The translations under genes were made by a program, and so were the position numbers. A DNA stretch of 5,173 nt from Verrucomicrobiales bacterium (GTDB lineage Bacteria > Verrucomicrobiota > Verrucomicrobiia > Limisphaerales > RI-55): positions 1 through 5,173 of the forward strand of contig DNDP01000033.1 in the NCBI GenBank assembly GCA_003484235.1, written 5' to 3'. Numbering within the stretch: the stretch's first letter is position 1; each line of letters starts with the position of its first letter. Of the stretch, positions 1-5,173 are shown piece by piece. Under the pieces are notes generated by a model that saw nothing but the letters and a program-made list of their open reading frames with translations, ran no database searches and was not told the DNA's origin.

Positions 1-11
1 CTGCTATAAAC

Positions 12-108
12 AGGCCGGCCCTACGGGCCTCCGGAGAGGTCACGGCAGACCGGCAGGACCGCCCTGCCGAGCGGGGTTTCCCAAACACGGGCCGATTCGG
101 AGATCGGC
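12..108. repeat. Cluster of three small GC-rich hairpins downstream of the propeller gene
   Basis: Three inverted repeats follow one another. GGCCC-TAC-GGGCC lies at 17-29; CGGCAGG and CCTGCCG at 51-57 and 63-69 enclose a 5-base loop; GCCGAT and ATCGGC at 91-96 and 103-108 enclose a 6-base loop. The last begins 10 bases beyond the stop of the minus-strand propeller gene, so the array sits where a transcript 3' end would be. There is no T-run typical of an intrinsic terminator close to the stems. The arrangement resembles dispersed palindromic repeats of GC-rich genomes. Part of it (48-68) resembles a second copy near 3145-3165 on the opposite strand. The pairing is visible; the function is not known. 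I see no gene in 1-118. Confidence 0.5.
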
Positions 109-118
109 ACTCCGCTTG

Positions 119-673
119 TCAATCCCCGCGGATCGCCCAGGTCATGGGTTTGCCAGCCACGCGGCCCGAAACGTAGATCCTGCCATCCGGACCCGTGGTG
201 AGGCCGCCCAGGTTCTTCGCTTGCCGTAGTCCCATTCTGGATTCCCATGTCCACCTCAGGTCCCACGCGCTTCGCGGCAACGACCAGGCGAAGCTGGAGG
301 GAATCGCTTGCTCCCAGCGCACAGTTCCGTCTGATCCCAGGCAGACCAACCGTTCATCTTTGGCCAGCATGCTTCCAAGTGTAGCCACCATGGCCGCTGC
401 CGGACTGTTTGCCATCACCCATCGGTCACCGGCCACAAACACCAGTTCGCCATTCCGCGTGAAAGTCGCCCACTCCAGATCGATCCGGGTCCAGTTTCCC
501 AGCACATTCAATGAATTTTGCCAGCGAAGCGTGCCGCTGGAGGTCACCGCGAAAACCTTGTTCTCCGACTGGCAATAGATGGTTCCGTCGGGGCCGATGA
601 TGGGGTTCGGTTGCCCCAACAATGTACCGGGATTCCGGGAGTCGTCCGGAAGCAGCTCCAGCTGCCAAAGCAC
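119..673 (-). CDS. C-terminal part of PQQ-like beta-propeller protein, downstream of premature TGA
   Basis: This 184-codon stretch continues the frame of the preceding part. It carries the rest of the interrupted blade (TVLWQLEL) and further blades with IIGPDGTIYC, VTSSGTLRW, LGSDGTVRW and GPDGRIYVSG. It ends at TGA 119-121. It has no signal peptide of its own, so if made separately it would stay in the cytoplasm, away from its other half. A GTG at 671-673 lies 10 bases past the premature stop with a weak AGG in front, so reinitiation by terminating ribosomes is possible. The final residues (TWAIRGD) resemble the start of another motif, so the C-terminus could also be slightly shortened. I read it as the remainder of one gene rather than as an independent gene. 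Confidence 0.5.
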   Translation of the reverse strand: MLWQLELLPDDSRNPGTLLGQPNPIIGPDGTIYCQSENKVFAVTSSGTLRWQNSLNVLGNWTRIDLEWATFTRNGELVFVAGDRWVMANSPAAAMVATLGSMLAKDERLVCLGSDGTVRWEQAIPSSFAWSLPRSAWDLRWTWESRMGLRQAKNLGGLTTGPDGRIYVSGRVAGKPMTWAIRGD

Positions 674-682
674 GGTACCTGA

Positions 683-1354
683 TCAATCGTAGCACAGCAG
701 CTCCCACTCATCGCGCACGACCAGGTCTCCGTTCTCCGCGAAGATGGCTCCACTACGACCGACCTCCGACGCCCGATTGCCATCCCTCCACAACAGCTTG
801 CCCTCATTGTCCAATACCACCAGGCGACCCGGCTTGGCTCCGAACAGAGCCACCCGGCCATCAGTTGCCAGCGCCGGAGCCTGCGCCTGCATTCCCGCCG
901 CTGCGCTGGGATAGGGGGAGGTCCACCGCACCTCGCCCGAGGAGGAGAGCGAGTGAACGATCCAGTTGGGTCCGTAGAAATACACATTGCCGGCGCTATC
1001 CACGCCCGGCCGTGAGATGGGAGAATTCGTCTCGTAGGACCAGACCAACGAACCGCTGACGTCAATCAGACTGAGCCCAAAACTTGGAACCGAACTCACT
1101 GTCGAGCAAAGGACGCCGTTCGTTCCCAGCCACACGCCACGCGCCCAGGCCAGGTGGTCGCCACCGAGGACTTCGATCCCTTTGTCGCCGTCGATGAGCA
1201 CCAGGCCGGCGTTACCGAAGCCCGCCACCTTCCCGTCGTGAGAATATCCCTGAACCACCGCCCAGACACCCTCGTATTCGGACAGGATGCGCCCTCGACC
1301 CTCGGCGAAAATCCATGCCAGCAAAGTCACCAGCAACAGGCCGCAAGTTCCCAC
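683..1354 (-). CDS. N-terminal part of PQQ-like beta-propeller protein, ends at premature TGA
   Basis: This 223-codon stretch begins with a hydrophobic segment (about residues 5-16) typical of a signal peptide or anchor, followed by three complete propeller motifs: IDVSGSLVW, LSSSGEVRW and LDNEGKLLW. It stops inside a fourth (LLCYD). A propeller halted mid-blade is unlikely to fold as a complete ring. The start is uncertain. GTG at 1354 is the first standard start codon, but the frame stays open upstream to 1408, and the basic residues expected before a signal-peptide core (IKRKWW) lie just before it. ATT at 1372 would include them. Neither has a strong ribosome binding site; GGAAATGG upstream of the GTG is the nearest candidate. 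The gene is divergent from the rhodanese gene, with roughly 100 bases between starts. Confidence 0.6.
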   Translation of the reverse strand: MGTCGLLLVTLLAWIFAEGRGRILSEYEGVWAVVQGYSHDGKVAGFGNAGLVLIDGDKGIEVLGGDHLAWARGVWLGTNGVLCSTVSSVPSFGLSLIDVSGSLVWSYETNSPISRPGVDSAGNVYFYGPNWIVHSLSSSGEVRWTSPYPSAAAGMQAQAPALATDGRVALFGAKPGRLVVLDNEGKLLWRDGNRASEVGRSGAIFAENGDLVVRDEWELLCYD

Positions 1355-1467
1355 CCACCATTTCCGTTTAATGATGGGATCAGAGTGGCCTTCGGAAGGA
1401 TTTGTTCAATCGGGATCTGCGCCGGTTTCTGCTTTGCTCCCTTGCCACCACGGCTAGCATCGTCGCC

Positions 1468-1836
1468 ATGAAACACGCACCCGGATTTCTCAAGCTCGTG
1501 GACGACGCCAAGTCCCGCATCAAGGAGATCACCATCGATCAGGCCCGCGAGCGGCTGCGCACCAATTCCGCCGCCGTGCTGCTTGACGTCCGCGAGGACT
1601 CCGAGTGGGTGGCGGGGCACGCCCGGGAGGCGCAGCACCTGGGCAAGGGCATTTTGGAACGCGACATCGAAGGGCGTTTCCCCGACAAGAATGCCGAGCT
1701 GATCATGTACTGCGGGGGCGGCTTTCGGTCGGCGCTGACGTGCGACGTCGCCCAAAAGATGGGCTATACCAAGGTCGCGTCACTGATCGGCGGCTACAAG
1801 GGACTGGTCGCGGCAGGCTGGGAGATGGCGAAATAG
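1468..1836 (+). CDS. Single-domain rhodanese-like sulfurtransferase
   Basis: This 122-residue cytoplasmic protein is one rhodanese domain. The family moves sulfane sulfur through a persulfide on a catalytic cysteine. Cys82 sits in the loop CGGGFRSAL, matching the family C-x-x-G-x-R pattern in which backbone and Arg hold the bound sulfur. The structural LLDVRE motif (residues 38-43), the W-x-x-G-H stretch (47-51) and the closing IGGYKGLVAAGW segment are also present, and the length is normal for a single domain. ATG 1468 is chosen because MKHAPGFLKLVDDAKSRI matches the usual N-terminus of this subfamily. The frame is open back to TTG 1402, but that extension looks like upstream sequence. No Shine-Dalgarno site is evident. 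The physiological sulfur donor and acceptor cannot be told from the sequence, and neighbouring genes give no pathway clue. Confidence 0.88.
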   Translation: MKHAPGFLKLVDDAKSRIKEITIDQARERLRTNSAAVLLDVREDSEWVAGHAREAQHLGKGILERDIEGRFPDKNAELIMYCGGGFRSALTCDVAQKMGYTKVASLIGGYKGLVAAGWEMAK

Positions 1837-1848
1837 CCGGGCTCCCAA

Positions 1849-1904
1849 TCGTTCTCGTCCTCGTTTTGCCGATTCATCGAGAACGACGACGAGGACGAGG
1901 ACGA
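1849..1904. repeat. Long imperfect inverted repeat between convergent genes, possible bidirectional terminator
   Basis: The arms at 1849-1864 (TCGTTCTCGTCCTCGT) and 1889-1904 (ACGAGGACGAGGACGA) pair over 16 positions with a single G-U wobble, around a 24-base loop. A second exact 9-base pairing (1849-1857 with 1878-1886) gives an alternative fold. The element lies 12 bases after the rhodanese stop and 13 bases before the oxidoreductase stop, so it is centred between two convergent gene ends. Neither side has a T-run, so it is not a canonical rho-independent terminator. The arms are built from short GAC/GAG-type units, which suggests a low-complexity dispersed repeat. A role in transcript ending or 3' end protection is inference from position. 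Confidence 0.6.
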
Positions 1905-1917
1905 ATAGAGGCACCAT

Positions 1918-3036
1918 TCAGCCCAGCTTCACGGTGCGGCCGGTCTTGATCGACTTGTAGATGCCTTCGATCACGACCATGTCGCGCAGGCCCTCGACAC
2001 CGGCGACCCGTGACTCGCGGTTCTCGATGATGCAGCGGGCGAAGTCGTCCATCTCGGCGGCGAAGTGATCCACCTGCTCGAACTCGCGTTCGCCCTTGCT
2101 GGTCTTCACCTTGATGCCGCTGTAGCTGTAGGCCGGATCCATGCCGAACCACCCCTGGTCGGCGTAGGCGGTGAAGCGGTTGATGCCATTCACGTTGTAG
2201 CTGGTGCTGCAGTAGGCGATGACGCCCGAAGGAAAGGTCATCTGCCAGGTGAGCGATTCGTCCACTTCGGCGAACTTCACGGGATCGGTCTTGATCTCGA
2301 TGGCGGAAACGAGCTTGGGTTCCTCGCCGACGAGATACCGGCACGCCTGCAAGGCGGAAACTCCGACATCCATCAGGGCGCCGCCGCCGGCGAGATCGGC
2401 GCGGAGCCGCCATTGATTGGGATCGCCGATGCGGAAGCCGAACCCGGCCTCGATGATCTTGATCGCGCCCATCTCCTTTTCGCGCGCGATGCGGATGCAC
2501 TCCTGATGCTGCGGCGTGAACTGGCAGCGGTAGCCGATCGCCAGCTTCACCCTCGCCTGCTTGCAGGCGTTGATCATCGCCTGGCAGTCCTTCGCGGTGT
2601 TGGCCATTGGCTTCTCACAAAGGACGTGCTTGCCGGCCTGCGCCGCCTTGATGGTGTGTTCCTTGTGCAACCCGTTCGGCGTGACGACGTAAACGACGTC
2701 GATGTCCGGATTGTCCTTCAGGTTCACCATCGTGTCGTAGTTGTAGATGTTTTTGTCCGGGATGCCGTACTTGGCCTTCCATGCCTCCGCCTTCGCGGGT
2801 GTGCCGGTGATGATGCCGGCAAGTCGGGCGTGTTTGGTCTTCTGGAGCGCGGGCGCGATCTGGTTCGTGCTGAGCGAACCGAGCCCGGCGAGGGCGAAGT
2901 TGATCTTGCGACCGGAGTCGGCGGCGCGACCGACGGAAAGAATGCCGGGCGCCTGCGCGACGAGCAGGGCCGCACCGAGGCCGGTGGAGGTCCTGGAGAG
3001 GAACTGGCGGCGAGTGGGGGAAGCGGGTGTGTTCAT
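1918..3036 (-). CDS. Tat-exported Gfo/Idh/MocA family oxidoreductase
   Basis: The 372-residue product resembles glucose-fructose oxidoreductase, an NAD(P)-dependent enzyme of sugar or polyol chemistry. Residues 1-40 form a Tat signal: TRRQFL at 8-13, a hydrophobic core, then GRA-AD as a likely cleavage site. Tat export of a folded protein suits a periplasmic enzyme that carries its cofactor out with it. The Rossmann fold follows with ALAGLGSLS (48-56). The family lysine is in CEKPM (140-144), and GYRCQF (168-173) matches the substrate-side motif. The C-terminal domain includes LAGGGALMDVG (215-225) and YLVGEEP (234-240). Asp223 is present, but the position four residues later, normally His or Tyr in this family, is Ser227. 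ATG 3036 fits the Tat signal; no Shine-Dalgarno site is visible before it. The substrate cannot be predicted. The gene lies downstream of the NIPSNAP gene on the same strand. Confidence 0.9.
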   Translation of the reverse strand: MNTPASPTRRQFLSRTSTGLGAALLVAQAPGILSVGRAADSGRKINFALAGLGSLSTNQIAPALQKTKHARLAGIITGTPAKAEAWKAKYGIPDKNIYNYDTMVNLKDNPDIDVVYVVTPNGLHKEHTIKAAQAGKHVLCEKPMANTAKDCQAMINACKQARVKLAIGYRCQFTPQHQECIRIAREKEMGAIKIIEAGFGFRIGDPNQWRLRADLAGGGALMDVGVSALQACRYLVGEEPKLVSAIEIKTDPVKFAEVDESLTWQMTFPSGVIAYCSTSYNVNGINRFTAYADQGWFGMDPAYSYSGIKVKTSKGEREFEQVDHFAAEMDDFARCIIENRESRVAGVEGLRDMVVIEGIYKSIKTGRTVKLG

Positions 3037-3109
3037 TGTGTGGGTGGTTGGGATTCTTGGAGATGCGTCTAGCTTTCTTAAATCGGAAGCGGTAACCGGC
3101 GACGACAGT

Positions 3110-3166
3110 TTCGGCGGCGCCGCAGCACCGCCCTACCTTTCCCGGGTAGGGCATACCTGCCGGTCC
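3110..3166. repeat. Palindrome-rich intergenic element between NIPSNAP and oxidoreductase genes
   Basis: The 179-base spacer holds a perfect 10-base palindrome GCGGCGCCGC at 3114-3123 and a hairpin GCCCTACC/GGTAGGGC (3130-3137 with 3145-3152, 7-base loop). Read on the minus strand, 3165-3145 begins with GACCGGCAGG and then GCCCT, and matches 48-68 of the plus strand at 17 of 21 positions by my manual alignment. It could fold in the transcript between the two minus-strand genes and separate their expression. It is more easily read as a dispersed repeat than as a terminator, because no T-run follows. I see no gene in the spacer. Confidence 0.5.
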
Positions 3167-3215
3167 GCCGACACTTCAACCGAGCGGCCAGCGAGATTCC
3201 CCGCGCTCAGCCGCC

Positions 3216-3986
3216 TCACTTCGTCTGCGAATAGTCAGTCGGCTTCAGGAACTCCGACTTCACGCCGCCCGGCACGGTCAGCGATCCCCCAGCCGCCTTC
3301 TCGGAAGCTTCGCGGGCTTCCTTCCAGGCGGGATCATTGCGAAAGCCGCCAAACGATTCCGCCGCCGCTTCCTTGCTCTTGTGCTCGAGCAGATAGACGA
3401 GCGTCTTGTCGGCGTCCTTCTGGTCGGCCGTGAGGTGCCAGTAGCCAAAATGCGACATCCCATGCTTGCTGAAGAGCTTGATCGTGTGATCGCGGAAGCG
3501 CGCGTCCAGGCGGCCGAGGTTGCCGTCGGTCGTCGTGTAGGTGCGGAGTTCAAACGTCCGCTCCGGGTTGGCGATGGCCGCCTTGATCGCGGGCGAGTAT
3601 TCGGTGGCCTTCATGAAATGGGCCTCGACCTTCTTCACGAGCGGCCCGTTCTCATGGGATTTCTTGTAGGCCGCCTGCCAGTCGGGATCGCCCATGAAAC
3701 CCTTCCACGAGGCATCGCGGGCGGCCTTGTCCGGATACGCGAGGATGTAGACGAGCTTGCCGTCCGGGTTCTCCAGCGGCACCCAGTAGCCGATATTCTG
3801 CATGCCGTGCTTCTCGAAGAGCTTGCAGGTGTGGTCGCGGAAGCGCGCGTTCAGGTCATCCAGCTTGCCTTCGTGGGCGTAGTAGATGCGCATCTCGTAG
3901 AGCCGGGTGTCGTCGGCCGCCTTGGCTTCAGGGGAAATCAGGGTCGTGGTCATGGCAATGATCGCCGCGGGGAGGAGGTGTTTCAT
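3216..3986 (-). CDS. Secreted protein with two NIPSNAP domains
   Basis: The 256-residue product starts with a Sec-type signal peptide: MKHLLPAAIIAM, with a likely cut after AKA near residue 23. Two copies of the NIPSNAP fold, a dimeric alpha/beta-barrel-like domain, follow at about 27-130 and 143-252. The copies align closely, as in LYEMRIY against TFELRTY, NARFRDHTCKLFEKHGM against DARFRDHTIKLFSKHGM, then IGYW against FGYW, and each ends in an FMKATEYS or FLKPTDYS tail. The duplication is therefore visible in the protein itself. NIPSNAP proteins have no settled biochemical role, and bacterial ones are often secreted and found near sugar or sulfatase genes in this group of phyla. ATG 3986 has AGGGG a few bases upstream. 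It is divergent from lpxI and lies upstream of the exported oxidoreductase, which suggests but does not show a shared periplasmic function. Confidence 0.88.
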   Translation of the reverse strand: MKHLLPAAIIAMTTTLISPEAKAADDTRLYEMRIYYAHEGKLDDLNARFRDHTCKLFEKHGMQNIGYWVPLENPDGKLVYILAYPDKAARDASWKGFMGDPDWQAAYKKSHENGPLVKKVEAHFMKATEYSPAIKAAIANPERTFELRTYTTTDGNLGRLDARFRDHTIKLFSKHGMSHFGYWHLTADQKDADKTLVYLLEHKSKEAAAESFGGFRNDPAWKEAREASEKAAGGSLTVPGGVKSEFLKPTDYSQTK

Positions 3987-3999
3987 GGCCCCTGCATAA

Positions 4000-4012
4000 C
4001 GGCCTATGGCCG
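4000..4012. repeat. Short palindrome in the NIPSNAP-lpxI divergent gap
   Basis: CGGCC-TAT-GGCCG forms a 5-base-pair inverted repeat with a 3-base loop, 13 bases upstream of the NIPSNAP start codon and about 100 bases upstream of lpxI. It lies where an operator or 5' leader hairpin of the NIPSNAP transcript could be. No clear -35/-10 pair could be assigned in the 128-base gap. With such a GC-rich background, chance occurrence is possible. Confidence 0.25.
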
Positions 4013-4066
4013 ATAAGCCAATCCCAAAGTCGCCACTTTGAAGCCCGGCGGAGCGCCCGGTCCGGG

Positions 4067-4074
4067 AGAAAGGA
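4067..4074 (+). promoter_or_regulatory. Shine-Dalgarno-like AGAAAGGA upstream of lpxI, ahead of non-ATG codons
   Basis: The best ribosome binding site in the window lies 40 bases before the GTG start of lpxI, too far to serve it directly. It sits four bases ahead of an in-frame ATT (4079), which would add 12 residues to LpxI. It is five bases ahead of an out-of-frame TTG (4080) that opens a 21-codon frame ending at TGA 4143-4145, overlapping the lpxI start. Either a rare start codon or a short coupled leader is possible, and the purine run may also be coincidental. Confidence 0.3.
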
Positions 4075-4114
4075 TTTCATTGCGCCCCCCGCAGCGCTTC
4101 GCAAAAGATTCGCC

Positions 4115-4936
4115 GTGCCAGACAACCCCGCAACTCTCGGACTGATCGCCGGCAACCGTGCGCTGCCCCTCGTCCTGGCCCGCGAGGCCCGCACGCGAGG
4201 AATCAGCCGCCTCGTGGCCGTGGCGTTCGAAGGGGAAACCGATCCCGCCCTCGCGGAGTTGGTCGACGAAATCGAGTGGCTGCGGGTCGGCCAGCTGGGT
4301 CGGCTGATCAAGGCGTTGGTCAGCCGCGGTGTGAAACATTGCGTCATGGCCGGGCAGCTCGCGCCGAAGAACCTCTTTGACGTGCGTCCCGATCTGAAGG
4401 CCATGGGCGTGCTCCTGCGGTTGAAGGAGAAAAACGCCCATACCATCTTCGGGGCGGTCGCCGACGAGCTTGCCAAGGAAGGCGTGGAACTGATCAGCGC
4501 CCTGCCCTGGTTGGGACCGGTGATGCCTTCCATCGGGTTCTCCCTGGGACGAACGCTGAGCGCTGAACAGCGTGAAGACGTGGCGTTCGGCCTGCGCATT
4601 GCGCGCGAGGTGTCGCGACTGGAGATCGGGCAGTCGGTCGTGGTCAAGGAGGGCACCGTACTGGCGGTGGAGGGCTTCGAGGGCACGGACAAATGCCTCG
4701 CGCGTGGCGGTGATCTGGCGGGCAAGAGCGGCGGCGCCGTGGCGGTAAAGGTCGCCAAGGAAAACCACGACATGCGTTTCGACATCCCCACGGTGGGAAC
4801 CCGGACCATCGAGACCTGCCTGAACCACGGCATCGAGGTGCTCGCCTTCGACGGCGGGCGGACCATCCTGCTCGATCAGCCGGAAGTTGAGGCGCTGTTG
4901 GTCAAGCGGCGATTCTCCCTGTTGGCAGCCGGTTGA
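4115..4936 (+). CDS. lpxI: UDP-2,3-diacylglucosamine pyrophosphatase LpxI
   Basis: This 273-residue protein matches the LpxI (DUF1009) family, which hydrolyses UDP-2,3-diacylglucosamine to lipid X and UMP in the Raetz lipid A pathway on the cytoplasmic side of the inner membrane. LpxI replaces LpxH in many bacteria. The N-terminal domain opens with LGLIAGNRALPLVLAREAR (residues 8-26) and contains VMAGQLAPKNLF (77-88). The C-terminal catalytic domain contains EGTDKCLARGG (189-199), KSGGAVAVKVAK (204-215) and MRFDIPTVGTRTIE (220-233). Asp223 is in the position expected for the essential aspartate of the family. Length is normal. GTG 4115 places the start just before the conserved glycine-rich opening and is preferred, although its ribosome binding site is weak and an upstream ATT has a better one. 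No other lpx genes are in view. Its presence indicates a diderm cell that makes lipid A. Confidence 0.93.
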   Translation: MPDNPATLGLIAGNRALPLVLAREARTRGISRLVAVAFEGETDPALAELVDEIEWLRVGQLGRLIKALVSRGVKHCVMAGQLAPKNLFDVRPDLKAMGVLLRLKEKNAHTIFGAVADELAKEGVELISALPWLGPVMPSIGFSLGRTLSAEQREDVAFGLRIAREVSRLEIGQSVVVKEGTVLAVEGFEGTDKCLARGGDLAGKSGGAVAVKVAKENHDMRFDIPTVGTRTIETCLNHGIEVLAFDGGRTILLDQPEVEALLVKRRFSLLAAG

Positions 4937-4960
4937 AGCTTTCGGCTGGTTTCAGATTTT

Positions 4961-4991
4961 CGGGAACTTCCCGTCGTCCGGGAACTCTTCC
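4961..4991. repeat. Inverted repeat and partial direct repeat after lpxI
   Basis: CGGGAA-C-TTCCCG (4961-4973) is a perfect 6-base-pair inverted repeat with one central base. The left part recurs 18 bases later as CGGGAACTCTTCC (4979-4991), just before the ATG of the next reading frame. It may be a binding site for a dimeric regulator of the downstream gene, or a small hairpin after lpxI. A one-base loop makes an RNA stem of the full length unlikely, and there is no T-run. The symmetry is seen; the role is inferred. Confidence 0.3.
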
Positions 4992-4996
4992 TTCTG

Positions 4997-5173
4997 ATGC
5001 TGAGACCGATTTTCCGATTGGGTGCGCCAGGGTGTGCTCCCGCTGCCCGTTCGTGGCTGCCGGCCCTCCAGGCATTCGCGCTCGTGATCGGAGCGGAACG
5101 CCTTTCCGCAGCCGCCACCACCTTGAATCCATTGGCGGACGTGGAACTTCGCCAGGGTTCGCCAGACAGCGTC
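4997..5173 (+). CDS. Partial exported hypothetical protein, 5' end only
   Basis: An open frame of 59 codons runs from ATG 4997 to the window edge without a stop. The first part has arginines (LRPIFR, then AARSW) followed by a hydrophobic stretch (LPALQAFALVIGAE) and a small-residue segment (LSAAATT) that could be a signal-peptidase site. After it comes TLNPLADVELRQGSPDSV, a more polar stretch typical of a mature secreted protein. I do not recognise the family from this fragment. It begins 60 bases after lpxI on the same strand and could be cotranscribed, though the repeat at 4961-4991 lies between them. No strong ribosome binding site precedes the ATG. Minus-strand frames over the same bases look like shadows. 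Confidence 0.5.
   Translation, partial: MLRPIFRLGAPGCAPAARSWLPALQAFALVIGAERLSAAATTLNPLADVELRQGSPDSV

Larger units (their letters stand above)
119..1354 (-). pseudogene. PQQ-like beta-propeller protein gene interrupted by one in-frame TGA
   Basis: The two open stretches 683-1354 and 119-673 lie in the same frame and are separated only by codons TGA-TCA-GGT-ACC, so one substitution at 683-685 would restore a 411-residue protein. The same short motif, an acidic or Ser/Thr residue, then x-[SED]-G-x-[LV]-x-W, recurs on both sides: near residues 98-105, 137-144, 182-189, across the stop at 223-230, then near 271-278 and 340-347. This is the spacing of PQQ-like or outer-membrane-assembly-type propeller blades. 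The N-terminus is hydrophobic (GLLLVTLLAWIF), suggesting export or membrane anchoring. No enzymatic residues are recognisable, so the substrate or partner is unknown. The stop may be a true nonsense mutation, a sequencing error, or (least likely) a recoded codon. The continuity of frame and repeat is seen directly; loss of function is inferred. Confidence 0.72.

Noticed and set aside
683..685. Selenocysteine or genome-wide reassignment of TGA
   Set aside because: The aligned residues in other blades are Ser, Val or Asn, not Cys, and the family is not a known selenoprotein. LpxI, the oxidoreductase and the NIPSNAP gene all end in TGA at sensible lengths, so TGA acts as a stop here.
1402..1467. 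Upstream TTG start giving the rhodanese a signal-peptide-like extension
   Set aside because: The extension has Arg residues and a hydrophobic run, but the ATG at 1468 matches the usual N-terminus of the subfamily and the TTG is too close to its purine-rich site.
2065..3072. A long plus-strand frame of 335 codons opposite the oxidoreductase
   Set aside because: It is the antisense of a well-supported Gfo/Idh/MocA gene. High GC keeps the opposite frame open, and its product has no recognisable domain.
3928..4866. A 312-codon minus-strand frame opposite lpxI
   Set aside because: It is rich in Ser, Arg and Pro as expected from antisense GC-rich codons, and the LpxI motifs on the plus strand are unmistakable.
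4876..5132. Short minus-strand frames near the right edge
   Set aside because: They overlap the 3' end of lpxI and the start of a plausible exported protein, and have low-complexity Arg/Ala/Ser content with no motif.
1..5173. tRNA, rRNA, CRISPR array, insertion sequence or defence genes
   Set aside because: I looked for cloverleaf-like arms, regularly spaced direct repeats and transposase motifs and saw none. The repeats present are isolated palindromes.

Overview
The window looks like an ordinary stretch of a GC-rich chromosome from the Planctomycetes-Verrucomicrobia group, most likely a verrucomicrobium. This is inferred from gene content and is not proven. The pointers are a Tat-exported Gfo/Idh/MocA oxidoreductase, a secreted tandem NIPSNAP-domain protein, a short rhodanese with a CGGGFRSAL active-site loop, and LpxI, which implies an outer membrane with lipid A. 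Palindrome-rich GC intergenic repeats and weak or absent Shine-Dalgarno sites fit the same picture.

Layout. Positions 1-118 are non-coding and hold three consecutive small hairpins. Positions 119-1354 (minus) hold a PQQ-like beta-propeller gene whose frame is cut by one in-frame TGA at 683-685; both halves share a frame and carry the same repeat motif. After a divergent gap comes a rhodanese (1468-1836, plus). It converges on a Gfo/Idh/MocA oxidoreductase (1918-3036, minus), and the short gap between them is filled by a long imperfect inverted repeat. Upstream of the oxidoreductase on the same strand, across a 179-base palindrome-rich spacer, is a two-domain NIPSNAP protein (3216-3986, minus). 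Divergent from it is lpxI (4115-4936, plus), followed by the probable 5' end of another exported protein (4997 to the window edge).

How the genes relate. LpxI acts in lipid A synthesis at the inner membrane face. The NIPSNAP protein and the oxidoreductase are both predicted to be exported and lie head-to-tail, so they may share a periplasmic role, but the spacer between them argues against a tight operon. The rhodanese and the beta-propeller gene show no clear link to the others.

I found no convincing new multi-gene system. The points most worth a second look are the in-frame stop in the propeller gene, a serine where the oxidoreductase family normally has a catalytic Tyr or His, and the palindromic repeats between genes.
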